64,000 bases of DNA, from NCBI GenBank assembly GCA_947176505.1, contig CAMWQW010000007.1:1-64000 (forward strand), given 5' to 3'. Source of the stretch: an uncultured Lachnospiraceae bacterium (GTDB taxonomy: Bacteria; Bacillota; Clostridia; Lachnospirales; Lachnospiraceae). The notes beneath the pieces are model-generated. The model made no database searches. It was not told where the DNA came from and saw only the letters and a list, made by a program, of their open reading frames with translations. Below are positions 35,188 to 43,510 of the stretch, one piece after another (the stretch's first letter is position 1; the number at the start of each line of letters is the position of its first letter). Both the position numbers and the translations under genes were made by a program.

Positions 35188-37062
35188 TTAAGAATTTAGA
35201 TAGTACTGTGCCTGCGCGTTCCACAATTCATAATATTTACCGTTTATATCCGATACCAGTTCCTCATGGCTTCCGAACTGAACTAACTCTCCTTTGTGAA
35301 AGACCGCAATTTTCTCACAAAAACGACAGGAAGATAATCTATGTGAAATATAAACGGCTGTCTTCGTTCCCGTAATCTTGTCAAAATTCGAATAGATTTC
35401 ATACTCCGCTAACGGATCCAGCGCTGCTGTCGGCTCATCCAGCAATATAAACGGAGCTTCCTTATAAATCGCCCTTGCAATGGCAATTTTCTGTGCCTCA
35501 CCGCCGGAAATCTCAATTCCCGAATCGTCGTAATCTTTATAAAGATAGGTATCAAGACCGTTTTCCAAAGTTTCTAGGCGGGCTCCAAAATCAGCATCCT
35601 CCAGACATTTTTTTACATGACTGCTGTCATAAGTGCGTGTCACTGCAATATTCTCTGCCAGCGAGAACGGATATAGCGTGAAATCTTGAAAAACCACAGA
35701 AAACAATCTGCAATACTCCTCCTGCTTAAATTTCTTGATATTCACACCGTTCAACAAAATCTCACCTTCCTGAGGGTCATAAAGCCTGCACAGAAGCTTG
35801 ATCATCGTCGTTTTACCGGAACCGTTCATGCCGACAATCGCTAACTTCTCCCCGATCGTCAGCTTCATGGAATAATTCTTCAGGGCATACTCTTCTGTCC
35901 CCGGATATTGAAAAGACACATTCCGAAATTCGATGCTGTAAGCGCCATCGCTTCGTTTCTCAACAGGAAGTGTTCCTTTGTACATCTCGTCCTGCATATG
36001 GATTAGTTCCAGCGTACTCAGATGTTTTCTCGCTGTCAACGCCAGATTGGAACAGTTATGAACCAGTCCTGTTACTGCTTCAAGAAATCTGCTTAAGCAA
36101 CCTGCAAATCTTACAACGTTTCCCACTGTAATTGTACCCACCAGTGCAATAACAACCACAATCAGATAAGACGCCCCGCTTACTGCACCTCTTGTCATTG
36201 CATTAAAGAATCGATCACAGCCGTCTCCCCACGACGCTTTAAGCAGCATATCACGAAACTTATCATGGCGCAGTACTTCCGTAGTCCAACGTTCCATCAA
36301 ATCGTAACTTTCATAAATACGGACATCCTTACCATTCTTATAATTATAAGATTCCTGACTTGAGAAATCCCATGCGAAACAGAACAGCTCCTCCTTTTCT
36401 TCTAAAGTATCTGGCTCGTGATATCGGTAATAATCACCCTGTTTGCGAAAATGAACCTGCAAACGCATAGCCGCAATCTGCAGCATTACCAGTCCCGCCA
36501 GAATCAGCCATCCTGCCACCGTTCGTGACCGAATCAGGTATCCTGCCATCGGCAGACCAACTGCAACTGCACCGATTAGGTTAAGAATATTGTCGATAAT
36601 AGCGTTAACATCCCAGAAAACACTATTGATTCCGGCACCCCAGTTCCGATCTTTTCTAATCCGCTCCTTTAACTTCTTAACTTCCGGACTGTCAATTCTT
36701 GCGTAATCCATTTCAAGCACTTTCGTATATGTTTCACATTCATACTTATAATAGATTGCTTCCCTGCGTATCTCCATCCTGTTGAAAATGGTTCCTGCAA
36801 GGAACTGTACCAGCATAATCATAAGTACAGCAATCGTAATAACAATAAACAATTCCTTTATATCTTTATGTATACTGATTCCGTCAAGAATATAAGCAGA
36901 CAGCATAAGTTCCATATAGGGAATCGCGGTCTTAAGTAACAGAGAAACTCCCATAAACAGAAAGTAACATCGATCCATCTCATACACATATCTAAGAATC
37001 TTTACAATATTTTTTCTATGTTCCCGAAGTGGGAGCTTCGTCATTAAATCATCCGTACCCAT
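35188..37062 (-). CDS. ABC exporter half-transporter, second gene of the pair
   Basis: A 624-residue protein with an N-terminal six-helix exporter domain (about residues 30-330) and an ATP-binding domain (about 370-610): Walker A GMNGSGKTT, Q-loop VVFQDFTLYPF, signature ISGGEAQKIAIARAI (SGGEA variant of LSGGQ), Walker B FILLDEPTAAL and the ISHRL switch His. It pairs with the exporter gene upstream (same strand, 70-base gap), predicting a heterodimer that exports peptides, drugs or lipids. GGAGG precedes the ATG. Confidence 0.9.
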   Translation of the reverse strand: MGTDDLMTKLPLREHRKNIVKILRYVYEMDRCYFLFMGVSLLLKTAIPYMELMLSAYILDGISIHKDIKELFIVITIAVLMIMLVQFLAGTIFNRMEIRREAIYYKYECETYTKVLEMDYARIDSPEVKKLKERIRKDRNWGAGINSVFWDVNAIIDNILNLIGAVAVGLPMAGYLIRSRTVAGWLILAGLVMLQIAAMRLQVHFRKQGDYYRYHEPDTLEEKEELFCFAWDFSSQESYNYKNGKDVRIYESYDLMERWTTEVLRHDKFRDMLLKASWGDGCDRFFNAMTRGAVSGASYLIVVVIALVGTITVGNVVRFAGCLSRFLEAVTGLVHNCSNLALTARKHLSTLELIHMQDEMYKGTLPVEKRSDGAYSIEFRNVSFQYPGTEEYALKNYSMKLTIGEKLAIVGMNGSGKTTMIKLLCRLYDPQEGEILLNGVNIKKFKQEEYCRLFSVVFQDFTLYPFSLAENIAVTRTYDSSHVKKCLEDADFGARLETLENGLDTYLYKDYDDSGIEISGGEAQKIAIARAIYKEAPFILLDEPTAALDPLAEYEIYSNFDKITGTKTAVYISHRLSSCRFCEKIAVFHKGELVQFGSHEELVSDINGKYYELWNAQAQYYLNS

Positions 37063-37134
37063 AGTTCCTCCGTCTCATGCACCTCCGACTTGCAACGCTG
37101 TCAGATTTGTATCTGCCTTTTGTGTCAGCCCTAT

Positions 37135-38973
37135 TTATAATCCCTTGTTTTGATAATAATTGCTCTGTATTTCATACATATCAGCATACTTTCCGCCAGC
37201 TTCCATCAACTCTTCATGCGTTCCCATCTCTGCAATCCGCCCTTCATCCAGCATAACAACTCGGTCGGAAAATTTAGTACTGGCAAGCCTGTGCGAAATA
37301 AAAATCGCTGTTTTTCCATGACTATACTGATTATAATGTTCATATACTTCGCTCTCGGCAATAGGATCAAGCGCAGCGGTAGGCTCGTCCAAAATCATGA
37401 TCGGAGCATCCTTATACAGAGCTCTTGCTAAAAGAAACCTCTGCTTTTGTCCTCCGGACAACTCCACGCCATCTTCCATCATTGTCTTTGTCATATAACT
37501 TTCCAGTCGGATACCTTTCTCTTGAAAAGTCTGCTTTAACCCCGCCCGCTCAAGCGCGGTCCACGCCTTATCTTCATCCACCCGCTCTGCGCGGTCCATC
37601 ACAAGATTTTCCCCTATTGTAAACGGAAAAATCATAGTCTCTTGAAATACTACCGAAAAAAGCCGGTATAATTCTTCTTTCGGAAATTCATTTCTGTCAA
37701 TCCCGTTTATAAGAATCTGTCCCGCATCAGGTTCATACATACCGCATAAGAGTTTCACGAAGGTTGTCTTTCCTGCACCGTTGACCCCCACAAGCGCCAG
37801 CTTCTCACCGCTGCGTATTGTCAGATTCAAATCCTTAAATATCGTCTTGTCCGCTTCTTCACCACTGCCCCGATAGGCAAAATCCACATGTTGAAATGTA
37901 ATCTCCAGCGGAACTATAAGTTCATCGATATGTCTGTTTCCGCTCTTCCTGTTTTCTTCCGGAAGATTCAAATATTCCCTGATATAATCTGTATTGTTTG
38001 CCGCTCCGCGCAGTACCGCAAAAGAATTCATAATATTATTGATAAACTCAGAAAATCCTGTAATTGCTCCGAAATACAACAGAAATTCTCCAACACTTAC
38101 ACTGCCAGCCGCAGTCTGATACAGAAGATATGCATACGCACCTAAATTGCGTGCTGTTGCCAAGGTCAGACTTACTCTCTCGTAGAAACCAGCTTTCCTT
38201 TTAGACTTTTGTGCCAAATTCCTCAATTCTCCGATTGCCTGATCACGACGCCCAATCATCCAGTTCTTCATGCCGTAAATACGGATATCTTTTGCTCCAT
38301 ACACATTACCCATCACATTCTGTACACAATGGAAATGCTTCTGTGCCAATACCCTCTCATCTCTAAGTGATTCCTCGTATTTGATATGGCGCATGCTGAT
38401 CCCATAATTGAGCAGTGCCAGCGCCAGTAGAATGACAAACATAGGAATACTCAAATAAGCAAGTACTGTAGAATACAAGATAAAACTCAGACAGTTAACA
38501 CATAGATATACCGTGTCATTTACCATTTGTGAGCTGACAGACCAATCCCCGCCCCACATCGTATTACATACTTCCCAATACAGCTTCTTAATTTCGCCGG
38601 ATTCCTGTTCTGAATACTTTATCCTCAGACTTTTTAAAAAGAATATACCAAGAAGATTTGTCCTCTGTGTGTTATACAGATTATATTTTCCTGCCTCAAC
38701 TCCGTTTTTCAGACCAAAAACAAGCATCATGAGCAGGCTGTAGCTTCCAAGAATATACACCGCCCGTCCTAACGCCGCTTCCTGTTCCACCAAATCTATG
38801 GCAATCTTCGGCAGATAAATCACAAGCAACGGCATAAACGCCCCTAATACAATTTCTATCGCGCAGAACACCAGTACGAACGGCTCATTTTGTTTGTAAA
38901 ATCGGATAAAAAACAAGATATCACTGGGAATGGAATAATGCTTTGGTCCAAATTGTCTGCTTTCCTTTTCCAT
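37135..38973 (-). CDS. ABC exporter half-transporter, first gene of the pair
   Basis: A 612-residue protein with a six-helix membrane domain (about 20-330) and ATP-binding domain: Walker A GVNGAGKTT, signature LSGGQKQRFLLARALY, Walker B IMILDEPTAAL and ISHRL. Both half-sites thus look competent except that its partner has the SGGEA signature. The third codon ATG is preferred as start (GAGG 9 bases away). A LytTR regulator and GHKL kinase lie just upstream on the same strand, so this exporter may be their target. The exported substrate is unknown. Confidence 0.9.
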   Translation of the reverse strand: MEKESRQFGPKHYSIPSDILFFIRFYKQNEPFVLVFCAIEIVLGAFMPLLVIYLPKIAIDLVEQEAALGRAVYILGSYSLLMMLVFGLKNGVEAGKYNLYNTQRTNLLGIFFLKSLRIKYSEQESGEIKKLYWEVCNTMWGGDWSVSSQMVNDTVYLCVNCLSFILYSTVLAYLSIPMFVILLALALLNYGISMRHIKYEESLRDERVLAQKHFHCVQNVMGNVYGAKDIRIYGMKNWMIGRRDQAIGELRNLAQKSKRKAGFYERVSLTLATARNLGAYAYLLYQTAAGSVSVGEFLLYFGAITGFSEFINNIMNSFAVLRGAANNTDYIREYLNLPEENRKSGNRHIDELIVPLEITFQHVDFAYRGSGEEADKTIFKDLNLTIRSGEKLALVGVNGAGKTTFVKLLCGMYEPDAGQILINGIDRNEFPKEELYRLFSVVFQETMIFPFTIGENLVMDRAERVDEDKAWTALERAGLKQTFQEKGIRLESYMTKTMMEDGVELSGGQKQRFLLARALYKDAPIMILDEPTAALDPIAESEVYEHYNQYSHGKTAIFISHRLASTKFSDRVVMLDEGRIAEMGTHEELMEAGGKYADMYEIQSNYYQNKGL

Positions 38974-39033
38974 TTTCATATACCTCGCATATATTAGTTT
39001 TTATCATCATACCATAACAAATACCGAAAATTG

Positions 39034-39064
39034 AAAAAGTGCACGAGTGGTCATACTCATGCAC
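39034..39064 (-). terminator. Terminator after the GHKL kinase gene
   Basis: On the minus strand GTGCATGAGT pairs with ACTCGTGCAC (one mismatch) and is followed by TTTTTC. It separates the two-component genes from the ABC exporter genes. Confidence 0.75.
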
Positions 39065-39082
39065 CAACGGTACTCCTTTTTC

Positions 39083-39123
39083 TTTGCAAAGCAAATCTCG
39101 TAAACGGGCTGTGCCCGTTTTTT
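39083..39123. repeat. Dispersed stop-codon-abutting element, copy A
   Basis: The plus strand reads TTTGCAAAGCAAATCTCG, then the hairpin ACGGGC-TGT-GCCCGT and TTTTTT, ending in the stop codon of the kinase gene. The same layout occurs at about 53679-53721 and 61254-61306. Confidence 0.7.
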
Positions 39124-39871
39124 ACAGTGGCAGCATAATCTCCGTGGCAAATACTCCCTCCTCATGCTGCCGCTCCAGATAGCCGTGATACTTCTCTACC
39201 ACCTTGTCTATACGCATCAGACCAAATCCGTGACTCTCTCTATTCTTGGTAGAGGTATAGATACCGCCTATTTTTTTAGGACTTTCTCCGATTGCATTCA
39301 TAATATAGATGTAGAGCTGCCCTTTTAAAATATCCATGTAAACACGGATAAAACGCTCTCCTTCCTGTTGTATCTTCATACATGCTTCTATCGCATTATC
39401 CATCAGATTACCGACAATCAGACAGACATCCACTTCCGAAAGAGATGTATCCAATTCCTTCGGCACGATTGCTTTTGCTTCCACAGCAATTCCTTTTGAT
39501 GAGGCTACGGATATCTTACTGTTAAGAATCGCATCCACCATCACATTTCCGGTCTTAATGACTGTATCCACCATAGTCAAATCCGTGTCAAGCTCATTCA
39601 AGTAGGCTTCCAGTGCCTCCAGCCTTCCCATTGCCAGATGCGCCTTCATAGTCTGTATATGATTGTGATAATCGTGCCGCCAGCCTCTTGTCTGTCGGTA
39701 CATGTTCTGCACTTCCTCACAGTGTTTCTCCAATAGGTCGCTTTGATAACGCAATGTACGTTTATCCGCCAGAACACAGACCAGATACCTAAGAAAAAAT
39801 ACTGTAAAAACAAGAATAAGCAGTATTCCGATGGCAGCTAATATCCATATGAATGATATCTCTTTTGTCAT
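39122..39871 (-). CDS. GHKL-type sensor histidine kinase (AgrC/NatK-like, short)
   Basis: A 249-residue kinase with only one N-terminal membrane helix (about residues 8-30), a short dimerisation helix with the phospho-acceptor in WRHDYHNH and a GHKL ATPase domain (N-box NLMDNAIEAC, G-box ESHGFGLMRID). The absence of a polytopic sensor suggests it senses through a partner or the membrane. It follows the LytTR regulator gene by about 50 bases. GGGGAG precedes the ATG. Confidence 0.87.
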   Translation of the reverse strand: MTKEISFIWILAAIGILLILVFTVFFLRYLVCVLADKRTLRYQSDLLEKHCEEVQNMYRQTRGWRHDYHNHIQTMKAHLAMGRLEALEAYLNELDTDLTMVDTVIKTGNVMVDAILNSKISVASSKGIAVEAKAIVPKELDTSLSEVDVCLIVGNLMDNAIEACMKIQQEGERFIRVYMDILKGQLYIYIMNAIGESPKKIGGIYTSTKNRESHGFGLMRIDKVVEKYHGYLERQHEEGVFATEIMLPL

Positions 39872-39924
39872 ATCAATCTCCCCATCTTTTCACGGCGTTA
39901 TATCTTTTCCTTCATTACCGATAC

Positions 39925-40653
39925 TCAAGCGTTTCTGAAATACTCAATAAATGCGCGGTTAATCTCCGTATACAGCCGGCGGCTTACCGGAATTACGCTT
40001 CCGCTGTCAAGCGTAATATCTGTTTTGCCAATCTGGTGGATGCTGCCGATTCTGCACAAATAGGAACGGTGACACCTCACAAAACCATGCATTGTCAGCC
40101 TTTTTTCCATTTCGGAAATGCTCTCGGTAATCGCAATTCGCATTCTTTCTTTTTTATCATTTTGGGCATACACCTCAATAACGCTGCCGTGTCCCTGCGC
40201 CTCAACATATGTTATTTTTTCAACCGAAATCCTGATCGTTTCCTCTTTGCCATGTACCAACACGTATTCCTGCTTATAGCTGCGCCTCTGCACCTTATCC
40301 ATGCACTGACCGATTTTCTCCATGCTGATTGGCTTGACCAGATAATGAAGCGCCTCTACTTCGTAACCGGTTTCCATGTAATCCGTGATACCCGTCGTAA
40401 ATACAATGGCAATATCTTCATCCCGCTGTCTTACTTTCTTCGCCATCTCAATCCCGCTCATTCCCGCCATCTGGATATCCACAAAGAGTACGTCAAAGTC
40501 CTTCCTTTCCTCCCAGACAAACAGAAAGCTTTCCGCACTGGTAAATTCCTGTATGGAAACTTCTTGTCCATGTTCCTTACTCCATGTGCTAAGATAACCT
40601 GATAGTAGTTCTGTATGAATTTGTTCATCCTCAATAATGGCAATGTTTAACAT
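39925..40653 (-). CDS. LytTR family response regulator
   Basis: A 242-residue regulator: receiver domain (acidic pair IIEDEQ, phospho-Asp in DVLFVDIQMAG, Lys in YLVKPIS) and a LytTR DNA-binding domain (about 140-238, KITYVEAQGHGSVIEVYA, MHGFVRCHRSYLCRIGSI). Such regulators control peptide, bacteriocin and autolysis genes. It is the first gene of the operon with the kinase. Confidence 0.9.
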   Translation of the reverse strand: MLNIAIIEDEQIHTELLSGYLSTWSKEHGQEVSIQEFTSAESFLFVWEERKDFDVLFVDIQMAGMSGIEMAKKVRQRDEDIAIVFTTGITDYMETGYEVEALHYLVKPISMEKIGQCMDKVQRRSYKQEYVLVHGKEETIRISVEKITYVEAQGHGSVIEVYAQNDKKERMRIAITESISEMEKRLTMHGFVRCHRSYLCRIGSIHQIGKTDITLDSGSVIPVSRRLYTEINRAFIEYFRNA

Positions 40654-40839
40654 AACGCTTCTTTCGTTTATAAGTCCAGTTTCATATAGATCGATGTATC
40701 CATGGGACTGTCGTTATAGCTGGAAATCCCATATTATATAAGATAATTTATCCTTTAATAACTTATCACAGATACTATTCTCTTGTAAACTCCATGTCCA
40801 AAGCATCCGGGTGATAAACTGTAGTACGAATGAAATTTA

Positions 40840-40868
40840 TTGCGAAGCCAGACGCAATGTGGGATAAT
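40840..40868 (+). promoter_or_regulatory. Possible promoter of the XpaC/TelA operon
   Basis: TTGCGA (40840-40845), 17 bases and GATAAT (40863-40868), about 40 bases before the first ATG. Both hexamers deviate from consensus in one or two positions. Confidence 0.45.
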
Positions 40869-40908
40869 AGTGTAGAATACTTTCAGACACAGTGAGGTTA
40901 TATATTAA

Positions 40909-42267
40909 ATGAAAGACAATCAAAATGAGCACAACATGGGAGAACAGATTATGTCTGCACTGTCGGATGCCCTTCAGGGCGGAGATTTCAGCAACCTGAA
41001 CAGGCTGGTTTCCCAGAGTGTGAACAACGTCATAAATGAAGTCGGCAGGCAGGCTCAGGAGCAAATATACCGACAAACACAGACACGAGAACAAATGCGT
41101 CGTCAAGAAAAGATGCAAAGAGAAGAACATGCACGCAGACAGGCTCAACAGATGTATCAGCACCGGGCGGAATCGGCTAAGAAGCAAGACAACTCCTTTC
41201 AGAATATGCCCCAAGCAAGCTCGTGGCAGACGGCTCCCGCTGTTCCTAGTCAATCAAACAATACCGCTCTTCTCCCCTTCCAGTTTAAAAAAGTGGGAAA
41301 CGTGTCCAATGTCCTGTATCAAGTATTTGGCGGAATCGGACTGGGCTTCACCCTGCTGATAACTTTTCTCCATCTTTCCACGGTGGCGATAGAAGGTACC
41401 GCAAGCATCTCGGGATGGATTGTCAATCTACTCTTCCTTGCACTGTTTACAGGCATGATTCGACTTGGAATCGGTCAGCGCAGACGTCTTAAACTGGCAG
41501 AACGCTATGCCAAGCTGTGCGGACGTAATCTATATGGCGAGATTGAACATCTGGCTAGAAGTACCGGGCGGAAAGCCCGCCATGTAATCAGAGATTTACA
41601 GAAAATGATGAAAATCGGCATGTTTCCCGAGGGTCATCTAGATGAAAAAAAGACCTGCTTTATGCTAAACGACAATATCTATCGGCAATATCTTGAAACG
41701 GAAAATAACCGCCGGATACGGGAAACAGAAACCCAAAGGCTCTCTGTTTCGCAGAATACACAGGATGCGGACATGCCTAATACAGATGCAGGACAAACAT
41801 CTAAGCTGTCAGAACAGGAATCAGAATTAAACGCCATGGTTTCAGAAGGAATGGAATGTATCACCAAGCTCCGTGCCTTGAACAATCAGATACCCGGAGA
41901 AATAATTTCCGCCAAGCTTTCATGTTTGGAAAATCTGTTAAAGGATCTTTTTGACAGCGTGAGGGAACACCCTGAGCAGATGCATCGAATGCATAAGCTG
42001 ATGGACTACTACCTTCCTACCACATTAAAGCTGGTGGAAGCATATGAGGAATTTGACCGGGTGAGCGTTCCGGGAGCCGATATCATCGCCGCCAAGGCTG
42101 AAATTGAAAACACGCTGGATACTATTAATCAGGCATTTACGGAACTTTTGAACAATCTCTTTCAAGATGCGGTGCTGGATGCCACTACCGACGCTCAAGT
42201 ATTAAAAACCATGCTTGCCAGAGAAGGTCTGATGAATGAAATGGAAAATATAAATGGAGGAAATTAG
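40909..42267 (+). CDS. XpaC-like (5-bromo-4-chloroindolyl phosphate hydrolysis) family protein
   Basis: A 452-residue protein. A charged Gln/Arg-rich coiled-coil region comes first (QEQIYRQTQTREQMRRQ), then two membrane helices (about 140-185), a short wHTH-like segment (YGEIEHLARSTGRKARHVIR) and a long helical C-terminal domain with MHKLMDYYLPTTLKLVEAY, which marks the XpaC family. The enzymatic name is historical. It is always paired with TelA proteins, as here, where the next gene starts one base after it ends. Its true role is unknown, possibly envelope stress. Confidence 0.85.
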   Translation: MKDNQNEHNMGEQIMSALSDALQGGDFSNLNRLVSQSVNNVINEVGRQAQEQIYRQTQTREQMRRQEKMQREEHARRQAQQMYQHRAESAKKQDNSFQNMPQASSWQTAPAVPSQSNNTALLPFQFKKVGNVSNVLYQVFGGIGLGFTLLITFLHLSTVAIEGTASISGWIVNLLFLALFTGMIRLGIGQRRRLKLAERYAKLCGRNLYGEIEHLARSTGRKARHVIRDLQKMMKIGMFPEGHLDEKKTCFMLNDNIYRQYLETENNRRIRETETQRLSVSQNTQDADMPNTDAGQTSKLSEQESELNAMVSEGMECITKLRALNNQIPGEIISAKLSCLENLLKDLFDSVREHPEQMHRMHKLMDYYLPTTLKLVEAYEEFDRVSVPGADIIAAKAEIENTLDTINQAFTELLNNLFQDAVLDATTDAQVLKTMLAREGLMNEMENINGGN

Positions 42268-42268
42268 A

Positions 42269-43429
42269 ATGAACAACAATTTGGATGAAATGTTAAAGGA
42301 AGCGCCTTCCCTGACGTTTACCCCCTTCGAGCAGGCGGAAATTGCAGAGAGCGCCCCTCTCTCCGTCGTGGACGAAGAACCCAAGATTCCCGAAGTGGTT
42401 TTAACACCTCAAGAACAAAAAATGGTGGATGATTTTGCCGCACAAATTGACATCACCAACACACAAATGGTAATGCAGTATGGTGCCGGCAGCCAGAAAA
42501 AGATTGCTGATTTCTCCGAAAGCGCCTTAAATAACGTGCGCACCAAGGATATGGGTGAAATCGGTCAGATGCTGGCGGACGTGGTCACGGAACTTAAGAA
42601 CTTCGGCGAGGAAGAAGAAAAAGGATTTTTCGGGCTATTCAAAAAAGGCAGCAATAAGTTGGAAAGTCTGAAAATCAAATACGACAAAGCGGAAACCAAT
42701 ATCAACAAAATCTGTAAGGTCATGGAAGAACATCAAGTGACTCTTTTAAAAGATGCCGCCATGCTGGACAAGATGTACGAGCTGAATCTTAATTATTTCA
42801 AGGAACTGTCCATGTATATCCTTGCCGGCAAACAGAAGCTGAATCATGCCAGAACCGTGGAACTTGCATCCCTTTTGCAGAAAGCGGAGCAAAGCTCTCT
42901 CCCGGAAGATACGCAGGCTGCCAACGATTATGCCGCCATGTGCGAACGTTTTGAAAAGAAAATATACGACCTTGAGCTGACCAGAACGATTGCCATGCAG
43001 ATGGCGCCTCAAATCCGTCTGATTCAGAGCAACGACACCGCCATGTCGGAAAAAATACAGTCTACCCTTGTGAATACAATCCCTCTCTGGAAAAGTCAGA
43101 TGGTAATTGCAATTGGTTTAAACCACTCCAGTGAAGCCGCTAAAGCCCAGAAGGAAGTGACTGATATGACCAATGCCCTTCTAAAGAAAAATGCTGAGGC
43201 ATTAAAGACTGCCACCATTGAGACTGCACGGGAAAGTGAACGGGGAATCGTAGATATTGAGACACTTACCGCTACCAATCAGACTCTGATCAGTACGCTG
43301 GACGAAGTCATGAAGATTCAGGAAGAAGGACGTACCAAACGTCAGAACGCAGAAGTCGAACTTGTCCGGATTGAGGATGAGATGCGTCAGAAGCTTCTTG
43401 CCGTCAGCCGTTCCTCCCGCACCTCATAA
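42269..43429 (+). CDS. Toxic anion resistance protein, TelA family
   Basis: A 386-residue, mainly helical, soluble protein: FAAQIDITNTQMVMQYGAGS near residue 55, FFGLFKKGSNKLESLKIKY, WKSQMVIAIGLNHSS and VDIETLTATNQTLISTLDE are conserved TelA segments. TelA-like proteins are linked to tellurite and cell-wall antibiotic resistance with unknown chemistry. The ATG that follows GGAGGAAATTAGA was taken as start. It is transcribed with the XpaC-like gene and ends in a strong terminator. Confidence 0.92.
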   Translation: MNNNLDEMLKEAPSLTFTPFEQAEIAESAPLSVVDEEPKIPEVVLTPQEQKMVDDFAAQIDITNTQMVMQYGAGSQKKIADFSESALNNVRTKDMGEIGQMLADVVTELKNFGEEEEKGFFGLFKKGSNKLESLKIKYDKAETNINKICKVMEEHQVTLLKDAAMLDKMYELNLNYFKELSMYILAGKQKLNHARTVELASLLQKAEQSSLPEDTQAANDYAAMCERFEKKIYDLELTRTIAMQMAPQIRLIQSNDTAMSEKIQSTLVNTIPLWKSQMVIAIGLNHSSEAAKAQKEVTDMTNALLKKNAEALKTATIETARESERGIVDIETLTATNQTLISTLDEVMKIQEEGRTKRQNAEVELVRIEDEMRQKLLAVSRSSRTS

Positions 43430-43445
43430 CAAAATTAAGTATTAT

Positions 43446-43480
43446 GCCGGCACAGCCCTGTGTGAGGCTTTGCCGGCTTT
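43446..43480 (+). terminator. Terminator after the TelA gene
   Basis: GCCGGCA (43446-43452) pairs with TGCCGGC (43471-43477), with an inner AGCC/GGCT pair, followed by TTTTA. Confidence 0.85.
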
Positions 43481-43510
43481 TACTCATGTTCACTCGTTTC
43501 AAACCTCTTT

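Noticed and set aside
40837..41253. Long minus-strand open frame inside the XpaC-like gene
   Set aside because: It is antisense to a well-supported gene, Leu/Ser/His-rich, and has no ribosome site or family motif.
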